A stretch of DNA of 64,000 nt from Alentia gelatinosa. Lineage: Eukaryota; Annelida; Polychaeta; Phyllodocida; Polynoidae. Every line of letters starts with the position of its first letter. The stretch's first letter is position 1. Shown piece by piece: positions 35,410 to 46,327 of the stretch. The stretch spans positions 481,122 through 545,121 of the forward strand of contig OX465580.1 of the NCBI GenBank assembly GCA_950022655.1. The letters run 5' to 3'. The notes below the pieces were generated by a model that was not told where the DNA came from, did not search any database, and saw nothing but the letters and a program-made list of their open reading frames with translations. Made by a program: the position numbers and the translations under genes.

Positions 35410-35799
35410 ACGGATTAACGAGTCTCACCCTGGTCGTTCCCGAGATAGTGTGTCATCCCTACAGGTGGCGCGCTTCTATTTGGACATGGGTATGGTGACT
35501 AACGAGGTTGTTTGTGTGGTGGCTACCGCATTAGCTGGTGTCTGATGTCGGTTAGTGTCTACTAAATGGTGATATGTGTGATGCGTCTGTGGTGTCGTTC
35601 GGTGACGCTTACAGTGTTTGTTAAGACGTGGCCAGCTGGCTGTATGATAGGGATGGTGCCTAGATGCTAATGGTATGCCCCCATCTAACAGCTGTTTCGG
35701 GAACGCCCTTTTATGGTTGTGCGTGCTGCCGGTCCCTAACCCTATCGGACCTGTGACGCCCTTCTGTTTGGCAGCACGATGCCATCTTTGGTGTGATGG
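34790..35799. other. Internal sequence of the 45.8-kb element, left of the Polinton
   Basis: No genes. It contains a run of about 29 cytosines at 35380-35408. The six bases CGTGGC at 35800-35805 are the left copy of the Polinton target duplication. Confidence 0.6.
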
Positions 35800-35805
35800 C
35801 GTGGC

Positions 35806-36050
35806 ACTACTGAATGCTGATCCTTGCCCCCAAATCTTCAATCTCATTAGCATAATCGATATGATTCTCATTAGCATAAACGATGTGAATCTCATTAGAG
35901 GGGTATTATGTTAATTAATGTATGTAAATGTTAATTGATGCATGTAAATGTTAATTGATGCATGTAAAGTTAATTGATGGGTGTAAAGGATTAGAATAAT
36001 AAATGAATTTATGCATAATTAATGGTACAGGTGTTGCATATATAAATGAG
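35806..36050. repeat. Polinton left terminal inverted repeat
   Basis: 245 bp matching the right end, with short tandem units TGTAAATGTTAATTGATGCA (three to four here, one more on the right). The conserved outer part contains CATTAGCATAATCGATATGATTCTCATTAG. Confidence 0.95.
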
Positions 36051-36244
36051 AGGATCCATAGAGGATGACTACTGGGGGGCTACTCAGTTCATACTTATTG
36101 ATAAATATGAATAATATATGTATAATAAATGAGACAGGTGTCATTATATGAAAATGATGTTATGTAGTAGGGTTAGCATAATGATATGCGTGAAAATAGG
36201 TTTTAAAAGGACCGTGTGTTGACAGGGAAGTATCATTCTCCACA

Positions 36245-36763
36245 ATGGCGTCAGCAGAATTCTGTCTCAGTTATAGGTTGGTGATGGAAACCAGTCCAAT
36301 GACTGTCAAGTTCATCCGAAGGTCAGGATATGGTAACAGGACAGTTTACATTCCAAGGCTGGTCATCAACGTGAGTTTATTGCATGGAAACTCTATTAAA
36401 GGGATGGACAAGGAAAGGCCTGATGAAATGGTGCTCACGACTGTGAACGATTGGGTGATATCGGTGACCAGTTTTAAGGGGAAACGATACATGTGCTACA
36501 TGAAAATGGATTCGAATGGAGAGAGGATAGGGTAAGTATGCATGGAATTTACTCAATTGGTCTGATATTCCTGTGAATGTTAAATGCACAGAACATTAAC
36601 AATATTTTTTTCTCACTTTTTTTACAGGAGGCTCTCGATGAACATAGGTGAAAACGAGTACCACAACATGAAGAAATTCCTGTCAGCCAATGATGTGGAG
36701 GAAGAAGACTGGGACACTGTTGATAGGCCAATAACTGAATCAGTAGACACCGTAGATAGATGA
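36245..36763 (+). CDS. PC4-like ssDNA-binding protein, two exons (Polinton)
   Basis: Exon 1 is 36245-36531 (donor GGTAAGT) and exon 2 is 36628-36763 (acceptor TTTTTTTACAG), giving 140 residues. The segment VISVTSFKGKRYMCYMKM, then GERIG, then ENEYHNMKKFL follows the layout of the PC4/p15 single-stranded-DNA-binding fold (V.V..FKGK.Y......G.....G.SL...E...LK..L). A role binding element ssDNA during protein-primed replication would fit. An AATAAA at 36772 follows the stop. The PC4 assignment is by pattern only. The exon structure is well supported by splice sites and phase. Confidence 0.6.
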
Positions 36764-36831
36764 CCTATTTGAATAAAACATTTACGTACAAAAAGATATT
36801 TGATTGTTTGTGTCATAATACAATAGTCGAG

Positions 36832-37566
36832 ATGTCAGTAAAGTTAGAATCAATACAATCTGCTATAGAATGGAGTGAGAAGAGGCCGCCAAATATACCA
36901 TGGTGGGAAACACAGAGTCTATTACCTTTTAAACCTTGTAGTAGTATATGCGTTACTGGAGCAACAGGGTGTGGTAAAACATACTGGGTATATAAACTAT
37001 TGAAAAATACTAAAGGTATGTTTGCACAGGACCCTCCAGGGAAGATTTTGTATTGCTATGGGACTTGGCAGGACCTTTTCGAAGAGATGGAAGAGAATAT
37101 ACCAAACTTAACAATGCATGAAGGGTTACCCGATAGATCTTTATTGAATAAACTCTCTTCCGATGGGAAACACAACTTGATTGTCATAGACAACTTAGCA
37201 CACCAGTTAGTGAAAAGCCCCGAGATGGAAGTATTGTTTACACAAGGGTGTCATCACCAAAAGTTCTATGTGATATACATTATGCAGAATGCATATCAGA
37301 GGGGCCAAAATTCCCGGACGATAGCCTTGAATACTTGGTACAACATTTTATTCAGGAACCTGAGAGATGCTTCTCAAATCAACTCGTTGGGAAGACAAAT
37401 GTTTCCTGGGAAACCAGGTATATTACAAGAAGCATACGATGATGCTACTGGGAGCCCTTACGGTTATTTGGTGATTGACAATTCTCCACACAGTGAGGTG
37501 AAATACAGGCTGCGCACCAGGATATTTCCAAACGAAGACCCCTTGGTCTATGTTCCAAGACTATAA
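36832..37566 (+). CDS. Polinton packaging ATPase (FtsK/HerA-like)
   Basis: 244 residues from the ATG at 36832. An in-frame ATG at 36760 exists but overlaps the end of the previous gene and lies upstream of its poly(A) signal, so the shorter start is preferred. Walker A is GATGCGKT (residues 43-50). Walker B is LIVIDN with Asp at 120. A conserved IYIMQNAYQRG (sensor/glutamine strand) follows. This is the genome-packaging ATPase shared by Polintons and adenovirus-lineage viruses. It would pump DNA into capsids. The frame is intact. Confidence 0.93.
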   Translation: MSVKLESIQSAIEWSEKRPPNIPWWETQSLLPFKPCSSICVTGATGCGKTYWVYKLLKNTKGMFAQDPPGKILYCYGTWQDLFEEMEENIPNLTMHEGLPDRSLLNKLSSDGKHNLIVIDNLAHQLVKSPEMEVLFTQGCHHQKFYVIYIMQNAYQRGQNSRTIALNTWYNILFRNLRDASQINSLGRQMFPGKPGILQEAYDDATGSPYGYLVIDNSPHSEVKYRLRTRIFPNEDPLVYVPRL

Positions 37567-37613
37567 AGGCTGATGAACAATGTGCAAAGGTAGTATTTCA
37601 GAGTTAGACAACC

Positions 37614-37940
37614 ATGAGTAAATGTCTGATAAATAACATTAGTTTGGTACAATTTCTAACAGACAACAGCACGGAATTGCAATCTAAGTTATTATTGAAG
37701 ATACTTTCCAAAGACCAGGTAGATACAATCAGTGAACTAGCAGCAAACATTTTGTATGGAAATATACCCATTTCTAAAAAGTTCAAAAACGTATTAAAGA
37801 GGTACAAATCAAAGATAGAATATATAGGTAATGCCAAAAACAGTATAGCCAAAAGGAAAAACGTATTAACAAAACAACACCAACTGGTAAAGGTTTTTCT
37901 CCTAGCAGCCAAACCTTTGTTAAGGTCCCTCGTACAATGA
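37614..37940 (+). CDS. Small basic Polinton protein
   Basis: 108 residues, intact. Pattern: a leucine-rich helix, ELAANILYGNIPISKKFKNVLKR, then a lysine-rich stretch and a hydrophobic end (VKVFLLAAKPLLRSLV). Proteins with this 'LA.NIL.GNIP...K..LK..K' layout and hydrophobic tail recur next to capsid genes in many Mavericks. The role is unknown. A virion core or membrane-active peptide is possible. It lies between ATPase and the 149-aa gene. Confidence 0.6.
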   Translation: MSKCLINNISLVQFLTDNSTELQSKLLLKILSKDQVDTISELAANILYGNIPISKKFKNVLKRYKSKIEYIGNAKNSIAKRKNVLTKQHQLVKVFLLAAKPLLRSLVQ

Positions 37941-38002
37941 ACACCCAGAAGATGGTACTAGTGCCTTTGTAAAAATACGAGCGTACAAAGTCGTGTCGAG
38001 CT

Positions 38003-38452
38003 ATGCGAGAGCCAGAACCAGTCAGAGTTCAAGCATCTATGGAAGAAATTGAGGACAATGACTATGAAAGAAATTACGAGTTGGACAAGGAGACGATACT
38101 CCAAACCATGCCTAAAATGTACAGATCCAAAGGACAAGCATTGTTGAACTTTATCGAAAAAGGAAAAAAAATATCATGGAACGACAAAGGAGAAATAGTA
38201 TACAATGGAAAGACGGTGCTAAACAGCAACATTGCAGACTTGGTGAAAGATGCCATGAGAGAATACAAAAATTTCGAACCGACGGGCAAGGACAAATTTT
38301 ACAGAAGACTAGCAGAGACAAATGTACCCCTACTGTTAATCGATAATAGATCCAATCGCGATTTAGTGAGAGAAGGCAAAACCCAAACCCCTCCTGTAAA
38401 AAGAAGGAGAGTGGCTATTCCTAATGAGACTCCCAAATGGATTCACATATAA
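38003..38452 (+). CDS. Conserved Maverick protein, 149 aa
   Basis: The ORF is intact. It contains KGQALLNFIEKGKKISWNDK, then EIVYNGKTVLNSNIADLVKDAM, then a basic C-terminus (PPVKRRRVA, a possible nuclear localisation signal). The 'LL.......ISWN..GE.V..G....SNI.DL..DA' layout is common in invertebrate and vertebrate Mavericks just upstream of integrase. Function is not known. It ends three bases before the integrase start. Confidence 0.6.
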   Translation: MREPEPVRVQASMEEIEDNDYERNYELDKETILQTMPKMYRSKGQALLNFIEKGKKISWNDKGEIVYNGKTVLNSNIADLVKDAMREYKNFEPTGKDKFYRRLAETNVPLLLIDNRSNRDLVREGKTQTPPVKRRRVAIPNETPKWIHI

Positions 38453-38455
38453 AAA

Positions 38456-39504
38456 ATGCCGGGCCCAGGAGAAAATGATCAGTCACACATGGAAAGGATA
38501 CTGGAAGAGAGGTACAAAACTCCAGCTGTCCCTGGAAGCTTTCAAGGACCTCAGAAAGTATATTCTAGTGCAAAACGTGACAGAATAGAGAAGACCAAGG
38601 GGGAAGTAGAGAATGCATTACAAGGACAAGATTCTTACACTCTTAACAGGGCTGTCGTACGTAAGATACCGAGGAATCGCGTAGTGGTTGAAGGAATCGA
38701 CTCCCAATGGGATAGTGATCTAGCAGACCTTGCCCTTTTGAGCAAGAAGAACGACGAATACAAGTATTTATTAGCGATGATAGATGATTTAGTCTGTATG
38801 CCTGGGTTCGTCCTCTGAGAACAAAGTTTGCAAAGGAAGTGGTGAGCGCCATGGATTCAGTCTTTGAGGAGGGGCGAAAACCAGCGGTGATGAGGACAGA
38901 CGGGGGGAGGGAATTCAACAACAAAATAGTCAAAATGTACCTGAGCAATGAAGGCATTCATCATTTCCGCACTTATAACGAAACAAAAGCAAATTACTGC
39001 GAGAGGTTCATCAAAACACTGAAATCCAAATTATATCGTTATGTTGTTGCAAACAATACTCTCCGCTACATAGATGTCTTACAGGACATGGTTGAAAGTT
39101 ATAACCATACGGTTCATTCGAGTTTGGGTAGACCTCCCTCAGAAGTATATAAAGGGAACGAAAGCGAGGTTAGGTATGATCAGTACCTCAGACGTCGGAG
39201 AGAGAAGGTGAAGTTTCAACAGTTTAAGTTTAAACGTGGGGACTTTGTTCGCATATCGTTTACGAGGGACGCATTCGACCATGAGTACAACCAACATTGG
39301 TCAGGAGAAGTATACGTCATAGAAAGTCGTCGTAGAAGAGATAGTATCCCCATCTACACTATCAAGGACTGGAATGGTGAAAAAGTAGAGGGAACTTTCT
39401 ATCAACAAGAGCTTCAAAAGATCAAGATCGACGAAAACGGCTTGTTCAAGATTGAAAAAGTACTTAAAAGAGGAGAAGGAACGGTAGGAATCAGATTTTC
39501 GTAA
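38456..39504 (+). pseudogene. Polinton retroviral-type integrase, one frameshift
   Basis: The N-terminal part (38456-38818) includes WDSDLADL with the first catalytic Asp. A one-base loss near 38788-38792 shifts the frame. The rest is in 38839-39504 with the second Asp in MRTDGGREFNNKI and the Glu in YCERFIKTLKSKLYRYV, so the full DDE set is present across the break. The C-terminal segment (KRGDFVRISF to IKDWNGEKVEGTFYQQEL) is the chromo/SH3-like module. The enzyme would insert the element with 6-bp duplications. The break makes this copy non-functional unless it is an assembly error. Confidence 0.92.
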
Positions 39505-39562
39505 AGTGGCAATGCTGGGGAAATAGGTTCAACAGCTGGATTGGTGAAGACACTGTGAGGGA

Positions 39563-39976
39563 ATGAACGAGTTTTATTTGTTTACTTCCAGTAACGACTC
39601 TTTGAAATTTTATCCAGACAACTGTCCATCTGATTTTAAGATCCAGTTACCAGAAATATTACACTTGTCGGGGAAATGGACGTGCGCACTTCGGGATCTA
39701 AAGTGTGTTACGACTTCAGACACGGACTTGTACGTTTTTTCAGATATATTAGAAGGCTCTCTAGTGAACTCAAAGAAATTGCCCGTGTTGCAGTACGTAC
39801 CAGGAGAGCAAGGCCAAGTAGTCAGACACTTTGGTGGCTCAATAGCACCAAGACTTTCTAGAAACGAGATAGGGACCATTCACGTTTATATAACAGACAC
39901 GCACATGAACAGAGCTCCATTATCAGGAGAGAGAACGACTTGTACACTTCACTTTGTTCAAAAGTCATTGTCATGA
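39563..39976 (+). CDS. Penton-like minor capsid protein candidate (Polinton)
   Basis: 137 residues, intact: MNEFYLFTSSNDSLKFYPDN, then SDFKIQLPEILHLSGKWTCAL. A start of the type 'F(Y/T)L.(S/L)SN.S..YFP.N....F...L...I.L.G.W.VAL' is typical of the Polinton gene beside the major capsid protein that is predicted to be a penton (single jelly-roll) protein. It is shorter than usual, so part of the C-terminus may be missing. Its stop overlaps the next start (ATGA at 39973). Confidence 0.55.
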   Translation: MNEFYLFTSSNDSLKFYPDNCPSDFKIQLPEILHLSGKWTCALRDLKCVTTSDTDLYVFSDILEGSLVNSKKLPVLQYVPGEQGQVVRHFGGSIAPRLSRNEIGTIHVYITDTHMNRAPLSGERTTCTLHFVQKSLS

Positions 39977-40260
39977 GTGTAGAAAAGTGGACCACTCACT
40001 TTCAACGCATGCAAGACGGACATTTATACCCACATCAAAATGGCATTTGGCATCTCCATAACAGAGAGGGAAAGTCGAAAGCAGTCAAAAGAAAGAGGAC
40101 AGAGCCCATCAAAACTACCACAAATTTGAAAGGCTCAAAGAAAAATGTTGCGAGACCAAACAAGCGTATAAAAACAGTACCAAAGTCGAAACCCCAACAG
40201 TTGAACAGGAAGCCTCTCGGAAAGCAGACCAAAAAGAAAAATCGTACAGGCAAATGGTAG
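39973..40260 (+). CDS. Lys/Arg-rich Polinton protein
   Basis: 95 residues beginning MSVEKWTTHFQRMQDGHLYP, followed by a strongly basic tail (KRKRTEPIKTTTN, KKNVARPNKRIK). A short 'W..HF..M..G' head plus basic tail is seen in small virion-type proteins of Mavericks. DNA condensation is plausible. The start overlaps the stop of the penton-like gene by ATGA. Not confidently assigned. Confidence 0.55.
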   Translation: MSVEKWTTHFQRMQDGHLYPHQNGIWHLHNREGKSKAVKRKRTEPIKTTTNLKGSKKNVARPNKRIKTVPKSKPQQLNRKPLGKQTKKKNRTGKW

Positions 40261-40261
40261 C

Positions 40262-41340
40262 AATATACCATCTGTCAATGCGGGAGACGACAAACCGACC
40301 CCAGAAGCTGCAAAGGTGGGGCCTTTGAACCTCTTTCTCCAGTCTTTATGGAAGCAAGTAGATGTGAGCTTACAACAGCAGATCGTCTCCCCAGAAGTTG
40401 CAACCCGCTATGCCTACAGGGCGTACATAGAAACTATCTTAGGATATGGAGACGATCCTAAAGCTGGGATCGCAATTGTATTACAAGGATCAAGGTAATC
40501 CGGCCGATCCAAATCCAGTCCAGGGAACCAACTCTGGTTTGCTAATGCGTCGGTATTTACTGAACAGAGTAAATCGGTGGACATGGAGGGCCCGTTGTTC
40601 AATGACATCTGTCAACAAAACAGGTATTTACTGGATGGTGTTCACTTTGCCGTTAAACTTTGGCCTGCTAGTAATGCTTTCAGACTCACGAGTTCTAATC
40701 CTTCTGCAAACTTCAAAGTTGTTATAGAGGAGGCCGTACTGAAAGTATGTCAGGTCGAGGTCAATCCTCACATCAGAGCTGCACATGCAAACACTATCAA
40801 ACGAGGACCAGCACTGTATTGCTACAACAGGACCGATGTGAAAGCCTATGCAATTGCAAAGGGTCAATATGGAACGACGATAGAGGACCTATATCGGGGA
40901 GAAGTGCCCAAGAAACTAGTTGTGGGCATTACAGTTCAGCCGGTTTCAATGGGGACTACAGGAAGAACGTTTTTTATTTCGGCAACTACGAATGTTCGTT
41001 TATGGGATTTTACTTAGATGGCAAGTCTGTCCCTGCAGCACCACTTACCCCAAACTACCCTAATGGAAACTACATGTCTGCCTACATGACATTGTTTGGT
41101 AACGATGCTAACTTTGGAAACAACATCTCTCGAAGCGAATATCCAAACGGTTATTGTCTGTATGCGTTTGACCTTTGTCAAGACAATTGTGAAAAGTATG
41201 GTAGAAAAACTCAGAGGGGTCATACCCGTTTGGAAATTAAACTAGGGAAGGCACTTTCAGAGCCTGCTACTGTCATTGTTTATGCTCAATTCCAAGGTCT
41301 CATGGAAATTGATGAACACCGTAATATCAAGATTTACTGA
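40262..41340 (+). pseudogene. Polinton major capsid protein, frameshifted
   Basis: Successive frames carry the N-terminus (GPLNLFLQSLWKQVDVSLQQ, YAYRAYIETILGYG), then QLYYKDQGNPADPNP, then VDMEGPLFNDICQQNRYLLDG through DLYRGEVPKKLVVGI, then a C-terminal jelly-roll part (GFYLDGKSVPAAPLTPNYPN to QGLMEIDEHRNIKIY). These are the signatures of the double jelly-roll capsid protein of Polintons. At least three frame changes are needed, near 40455, 40535 and 40935. The start codon is unclear. AATAAA at 41356 follows the stop. Disrupted, hence no capsid from this copy. Confidence 0.9.
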
Positions 41341-41707
41341 ATGTAATATATACTGAATAAAACAAAGTGTGCACACAAATTACTGTATTGTATATTTATT
41401 CAATCATTGGCATATATGCTCGAGTTTTTTCATAATCATCTCATTTACATAAATAGTACTACATGATTAGCAACAACTAGAGTCTGACCAGACTGCCAAG
41501 GACGGTGTCTACACCTAATGGAGAATCAGGGATAAAATCAGTAATGATACATATAGTAAAGATATCTATAAAACTCCCCCCTTTCGTTCTCTTGCTACAT
41601 TTTAGCATTTCGTACACACACCGCCGATACAGCAACAACAAACATAGTCTCTGATGACCTGCATACATTTTTTTTTCCATCGCATCAACATTATGTACAC
41701 ACAGCTG
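41341..41707. other. Convergent 3' intergenic region (Polinton)
   Basis: It contains AATAAA for the capsid gene (41356-41361) and TTTATT, the poly(A) signal of the minus-strand polymerase (41395-41400). A minus frame at 41477-41680 has no recognisable domain. Confidence 0.6.
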
Positions 41708-44700
41708 TTAACCTTTGGAAGCAAACAGTACGAGAAAACAAGCAGTAACGATATAGAGAACCCTCCATTCGTATTTTCTTACAGTCAGTGAGAGAACTAA
41801 AAAACCATAGGGTAACGTATTCAGATCAGGCTGGATCACCCTTTTCGTGTAAACCATTTTATACTTTTTGGTCTCGTGGCAGTTGTATAATTTGTGGCGC
41901 ATCTTGTCTCTGGCAATGTTGTCATTGCATATGTCTAAATAGGCATTGGGGTTATGAGCACGATTCACCACGAGTTGTCTCACAGACTCAAAGTTGATGA
42001 CCTGGGAATTTTTGTAATTGAGGGTAAAACCTCTAACTTTGCACACTTCTTTTCCGGTGGAAGTTCGATATCCGTAACACTTGGGGCCAGACGATGCAAA
42101 CTCTAAAATGTTTGCACCGGGTTCCACATCAGTAAGATCCCCAAGAAAGTCTCCTAAAGGCATGTCTGCCTCTCCAGGTTTGGTGGTGTATATTACCGAA
42201 TCGGTGTCGTAGTAGAGGCATCACTCTTGTAGCGTATCGAGTACCTCGTACAGTTTGAGTCTTGCCCAGCAAGTGGTGAAACTAGCCAGAAAGATGTTTG
42301 TCTTGAGATCTACCGGAGAAAATTCCCACTTGTGCATCCAAGTAATTATGACGACATCGTTCGCGAGAACGTGAAAGTCGCATAATTCTTTGGTTACATC
42401 GGTCAGCATCTCAAAAAACTTTTCTGGCTCTGACGCATTGATTATGGTGCATTGTTTGAAATCGAGGCGTTGTGCCCACTTTCCCCAAAAGCTATTGAGA
42501 GTGAGCTTGCTGAGACAACGTAAACCATGGTTTTTCTCGATTTTGTCATACTCTAGCAATATCCCTTCACGTTCGTGATAATTTCAAATGTACCTTTGTT
42601 TGTCCTCCTCGGTAAGACACCATGTGGGCCAGCCACTGGCTTGCTGCTTTAATTTCAAAAAAGGGTTTATGTACTCTGAGAAGAGCCCGCCTGTACTCAG
42701 GTCTCTGTCGTACTGACTCGTCGTATCCCAGTGATATACCTTGTAAATTTTTAGGACCTTATACCCCTTCTCTAGGGCCTTTTGTATTTCCGGGGTACAC
42801 CACGTGCCTTCCAATGCTCTCTCTCCGTCCAAGCACTCACAAGGTGATTCCCGTTCTTTGTCAGCGCAAGAGCTGCAAAGTGGAAATTTGAGTTTCCCCT
42901 TGGACTTGAGAGGAAGCACTGGATGGTACAGACCCCTGGGTGGCAGTATTCGGACTTTGGCCATCCCAAAGTAATTACTCAAATCCTCAAAGTTTTCGAG
43001 TATCACTTTGGGATGCCCAATGGGATACTTCGCATACTTGTTAACGTAGGGGTAGAGTGACGTAAAATCTACATATGAAATTCTCTCCCCTTCTGCAGCC
43101 TTATGGTAAAGCCGAGTGCAATTCGTTCTCCCTCCGAAAAAGGAGTGACGAGGGTTCAAACGGTCGGCAATGTCTAAAGTGTTGACAAAGTCTCTGACAC
43201 CACTCGCATTTTCCTTAATTTCTCTTCTAAACCGACATTCCCACATGGGAACGATGTGATAACCCCTCTGTCGAATATCCTGCTCTCTCTTTCTAGTGTA
43301 ACTATACAACTCCACCATGGTCTTTTTGGTAAACGGGTGTAAAACCTCTTTGCCGTTGTCCTGTCGTGCATCTAGTGTGTTAAAACAAGTGGGGCAACCG
43401 TGATGTATACACCCTAGAAAAGAATACACTGTTTTGGTGGCTTCGCAATAACCGTCCACGCTATATTTGCCGATCCAGAATTCACCGGTGTTGTTGTTTA
43501 AAGCGTGTTGGATCTGGAGGCCTGTCGTGTGCATGATCCATTCCAACCATTGTATAGCAATTTTGCTATATTGTCTTGCAGAAGCATAGCCTGTTGTTGG
43601 AACTTGTGCAAATGGTGAAGAATCAAACTGCACATGGTTAACCTTCCATCAATCAATTCCTCCTTCCCCATCCAAACTCCATCTAAATTAAAGCTAGTCG
43701 ACCCGTCGAACATTTTACCCTGAATCTTTTTCTTGACGTTTTCGTTTTCAATGCTAGCAGTGCACTCCTCTCTCAGGAACTTGCATTTAAATATTTGCAT
43801 GCACATACCAGCTATCGTCGTGCATTTGAAAGGGTCTACGCCGTTTGTCTTTACTTTTTTCTTCTTCTTTCGGCTTCTCGCCTCGACCCCATCGTTTTCA
43901 CCATCGGACCCACCGAGTTCCGCCCCTTCCTCGTCATCGTCATCGGCATCTTCGTCACCTTCACCCTCTTCCACCCCAACTTCCTGTTCCTCAGGTCTCA
44001 TGGTGATTTGCCCAACGTCTTTTTCGAGTGGCGCTCGTAACAGTTTACATTTCTGCACGTCATGTTACAAGAGCTGCATTGTTTGCTCAGTGTCTCTTTA
44101 CACCCATCGCTTTTACAAACTATGCAGTAATATGCACATTGATGCCTTTGCTTAGCACCAAATGCCTTCTTGCAATGGTGGCAAAAATAATTGAGTCGGA
44201 GGACTCCGGTAACAGAAGTGATACAATGAAAATGCCCCACGTCAACATTGCTTTCAGGTTCGATAAAGTACAAGTATACGTTGGGTAGATCATTTGTTCT
44301 TCCTACCCTCATAAACTTGTTGCAGTGTCTTGACCCTATCACAGAAATGTTGACCCCTAGCACTTCCTCGAATTTAGGTATGTCGAGCAAGGTTGCCGGT
44401 CTGTCTATGGGGACGGCAGCTAAAGCACATATGGCCTGGGCTAATCTTTTTTGATCCATACGGTTCTTATCCAACAATTTGCTGTAGTACCATTTTTCCT
44501 ACCTTCAGAACTTGGTTTTCTCTGTTGCCAATAAGATTAACAGCAAGAGCATTGAATTCTGCTGTGTTGACCTTGTTCAATTTGGCCCAGCCAACAGCTA
44601 TGGATCTCGCCATGCATAAATGATCATTGTTCACAATGTTAACTATAGACCTCTTGGATATTAAATCAGAGTCCTCTCCCCAAAGAACTGTTATGTAGGC

Positions 44701-46327
44701 TTTACTCCCGCCACGTGGAACATCTATGATTCCGACATCGATCAAGAAGCTTTCATCCACAGTGAGATTTTCGTTACTGTTCAAGTTATTTTCGATTCTC
44801 TCCATTATTTTCTTGGGTGTCAGTTCCACGAGTTTCATCAGAGGCACTACGATGGGGTGATTATGAATTACAACCCGACCCAAGTCATCTGACTGCTTTT
44901 CCCTCGTCACATAGCTGAGCAAATCTCGGAACATGTCATTGAAAACCTGATGTAAGGCGGCTACGTTCCGTCCATGCCAGTCTCTATTAAAAGTCCCACT
45001 GAAGGTGCTATCAACGGCACCGTTTCTAAATTCTCTCACTGACCGTAAGTTAAACGAATAGGGATTCTCACCTGCTACTGGTACTGGTAGTCGTACTGCT
45101 TCTGGTGCAGGTAGCTGTGCTGGTACCGGTAGTCGTGCTGGTGTTGGTACCAGTAGTCGTGCTGCTGCTTCAGCGACGGGCTCGAGGTCTATCTCTGTTG
45201 CTGCATGAGCCGGAGAGGGTGGTCGTGGTGATGGTACTTCTGGGTAGTCACCAAGGAGATAGTCGACAAAGTCGTATTTGTGCTTTTAAGCTTCTTGTGA
45301 ATCTATGTCTCCAGACTTTCTTCTCTTGTCGATACCACTGGGACCCGGTTGAGGACTCGTGACTTCTCGAGGAGCCTGTGAAAAAGAGAAAAATATTTTT
45401 ATGTACCGTTACAATGTCATTACCTGAACAAACAATTATCTCATATCAAGTTCTCCGTTAATCGATTGATTTTAAATTAATTCGGAAAAAATTGATTTTA
45501 AAATTTAAAAAAACCAAAAACAACTCACATCATTCGGAATGTCTGTGTTCATTCGGTTATCATCGACGTCCATTAGATGTTGTATATGGTCAGCATCCAG
45601 AATATCTTGCACATCACCAACGTCCACAGCGGGTGACTGAAAGTATTGTTTTCCATTAACTTCTATGTGAAAGGTAGAAATCCTCTGTAGGCGAAAAGTG
45701 GACTATTAGCCATGTTTTATAGATTAGTTCCAATCCCACGAGCATGGTTCTTTGAGGGAGGCAGGGTGACTATCATTTTTCTTCATATAACTCTAATCGT
45801 AGAATATATGTTAGTCCATTGGACTCTCAACTAACTAATAATGGGTTTCAAATCTTGTCTATTTTGTTTAAAATGTAGTTATAGCAACAATGATTATAAT
45901 ATCATCACAGAATATATAGTGATACATCCTGTAAGCCATCAGGTCTCAGTTGGTCTATTACAGAATGCTATGGGTGCCCTCTGCTACTGCCACACCACAC
46001 TCAATGCCGCGCCAAATGCCGCGCCCAATGCCGCGCCCAATGCCACGCCCAATGCCGTGCCCAATGCCGCGCCAAATGCCGCACCCAATGCCGCGCCCCA
46101 ATGCCGCACCCCAATGCCGCATCCCAATGCCGCACCCCCAATGCCGTACCCCTGCCGACCATAGACCATATTTCACTGGATTTTATTTAGAATAGAAAAA
46201 AAAGAAGTGGATATTCCTGTATGGCTTTAGTAGGATATGAATTATGAAAAGGGCACAAACTTACTTCATTATTGTCTATTTGCTCCAGTAACTGCTTCAA
46301 AGTCTCCCCGTCTATAGTAGAGGCCAT
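41708..46327 (-). pseudogene. Polinton protein-primed DNA polymerase B, spliced, disrupted
   Basis: Exon 1 is 46265-46327 (MASTIDGETLKQLLEQID, donor GTAAGT). Exon 2 is 45529-45684 (VNGKQYFQS, a common N-terminal motif of Maverick PolB genes). Exon 3 begins at 45375 after a CACAG acceptor. All three join in phase 0. Exon 3 holds the N-terminal region (FNRDWHGRNVAALHQVF), a Cys/His-rich block (CHHCKKAFG, CNMTCRNVNC), motif A (YVDFTSLYPYV), motif B (LTLNSFWGKW) and motif C (YYDTDSVIY). It would replicate the element with a terminal-protein primer. Lesions: TAA near 45286, frame changes near 44490, 44040 and 43630, and TGA at 42584-42586 and 42219-42221. Confidence 0.92.
46002..46152. repeat. 12-bp minisatellite in polymerase intron 1
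   Basis: About twelve copies of ATGCCGCGCCCA with drift toward ATGCCGCACCCC. It is open in several frames only because the unit is a multiple of three. It lies between polymerase exons 1 and 2 and is not a gene. Confidence 0.9.

Noticed and set aside
36760..36831. Longer ATPase start at 36760
   Set aside because: It overlaps the stop of the preceding gene and its poly(A) signal at 36772, and adds 24 residues with no family resemblance. The ATG at 36832 is preferred.
43733..44155. Plus-strand Ser/Pro-rich frame over the polymerase N-terminal region
   Set aside because: It is the complement of an acidic and lysine-rich linker of the polymerase and has no independent support.
45958..46195. Open frames in the MPRP/GIGR-type 12-bp repeat
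   Set aside because: They are open only because the 12-bp unit has no stop in any frame, and the region is intron 1 of the polymerase gene.
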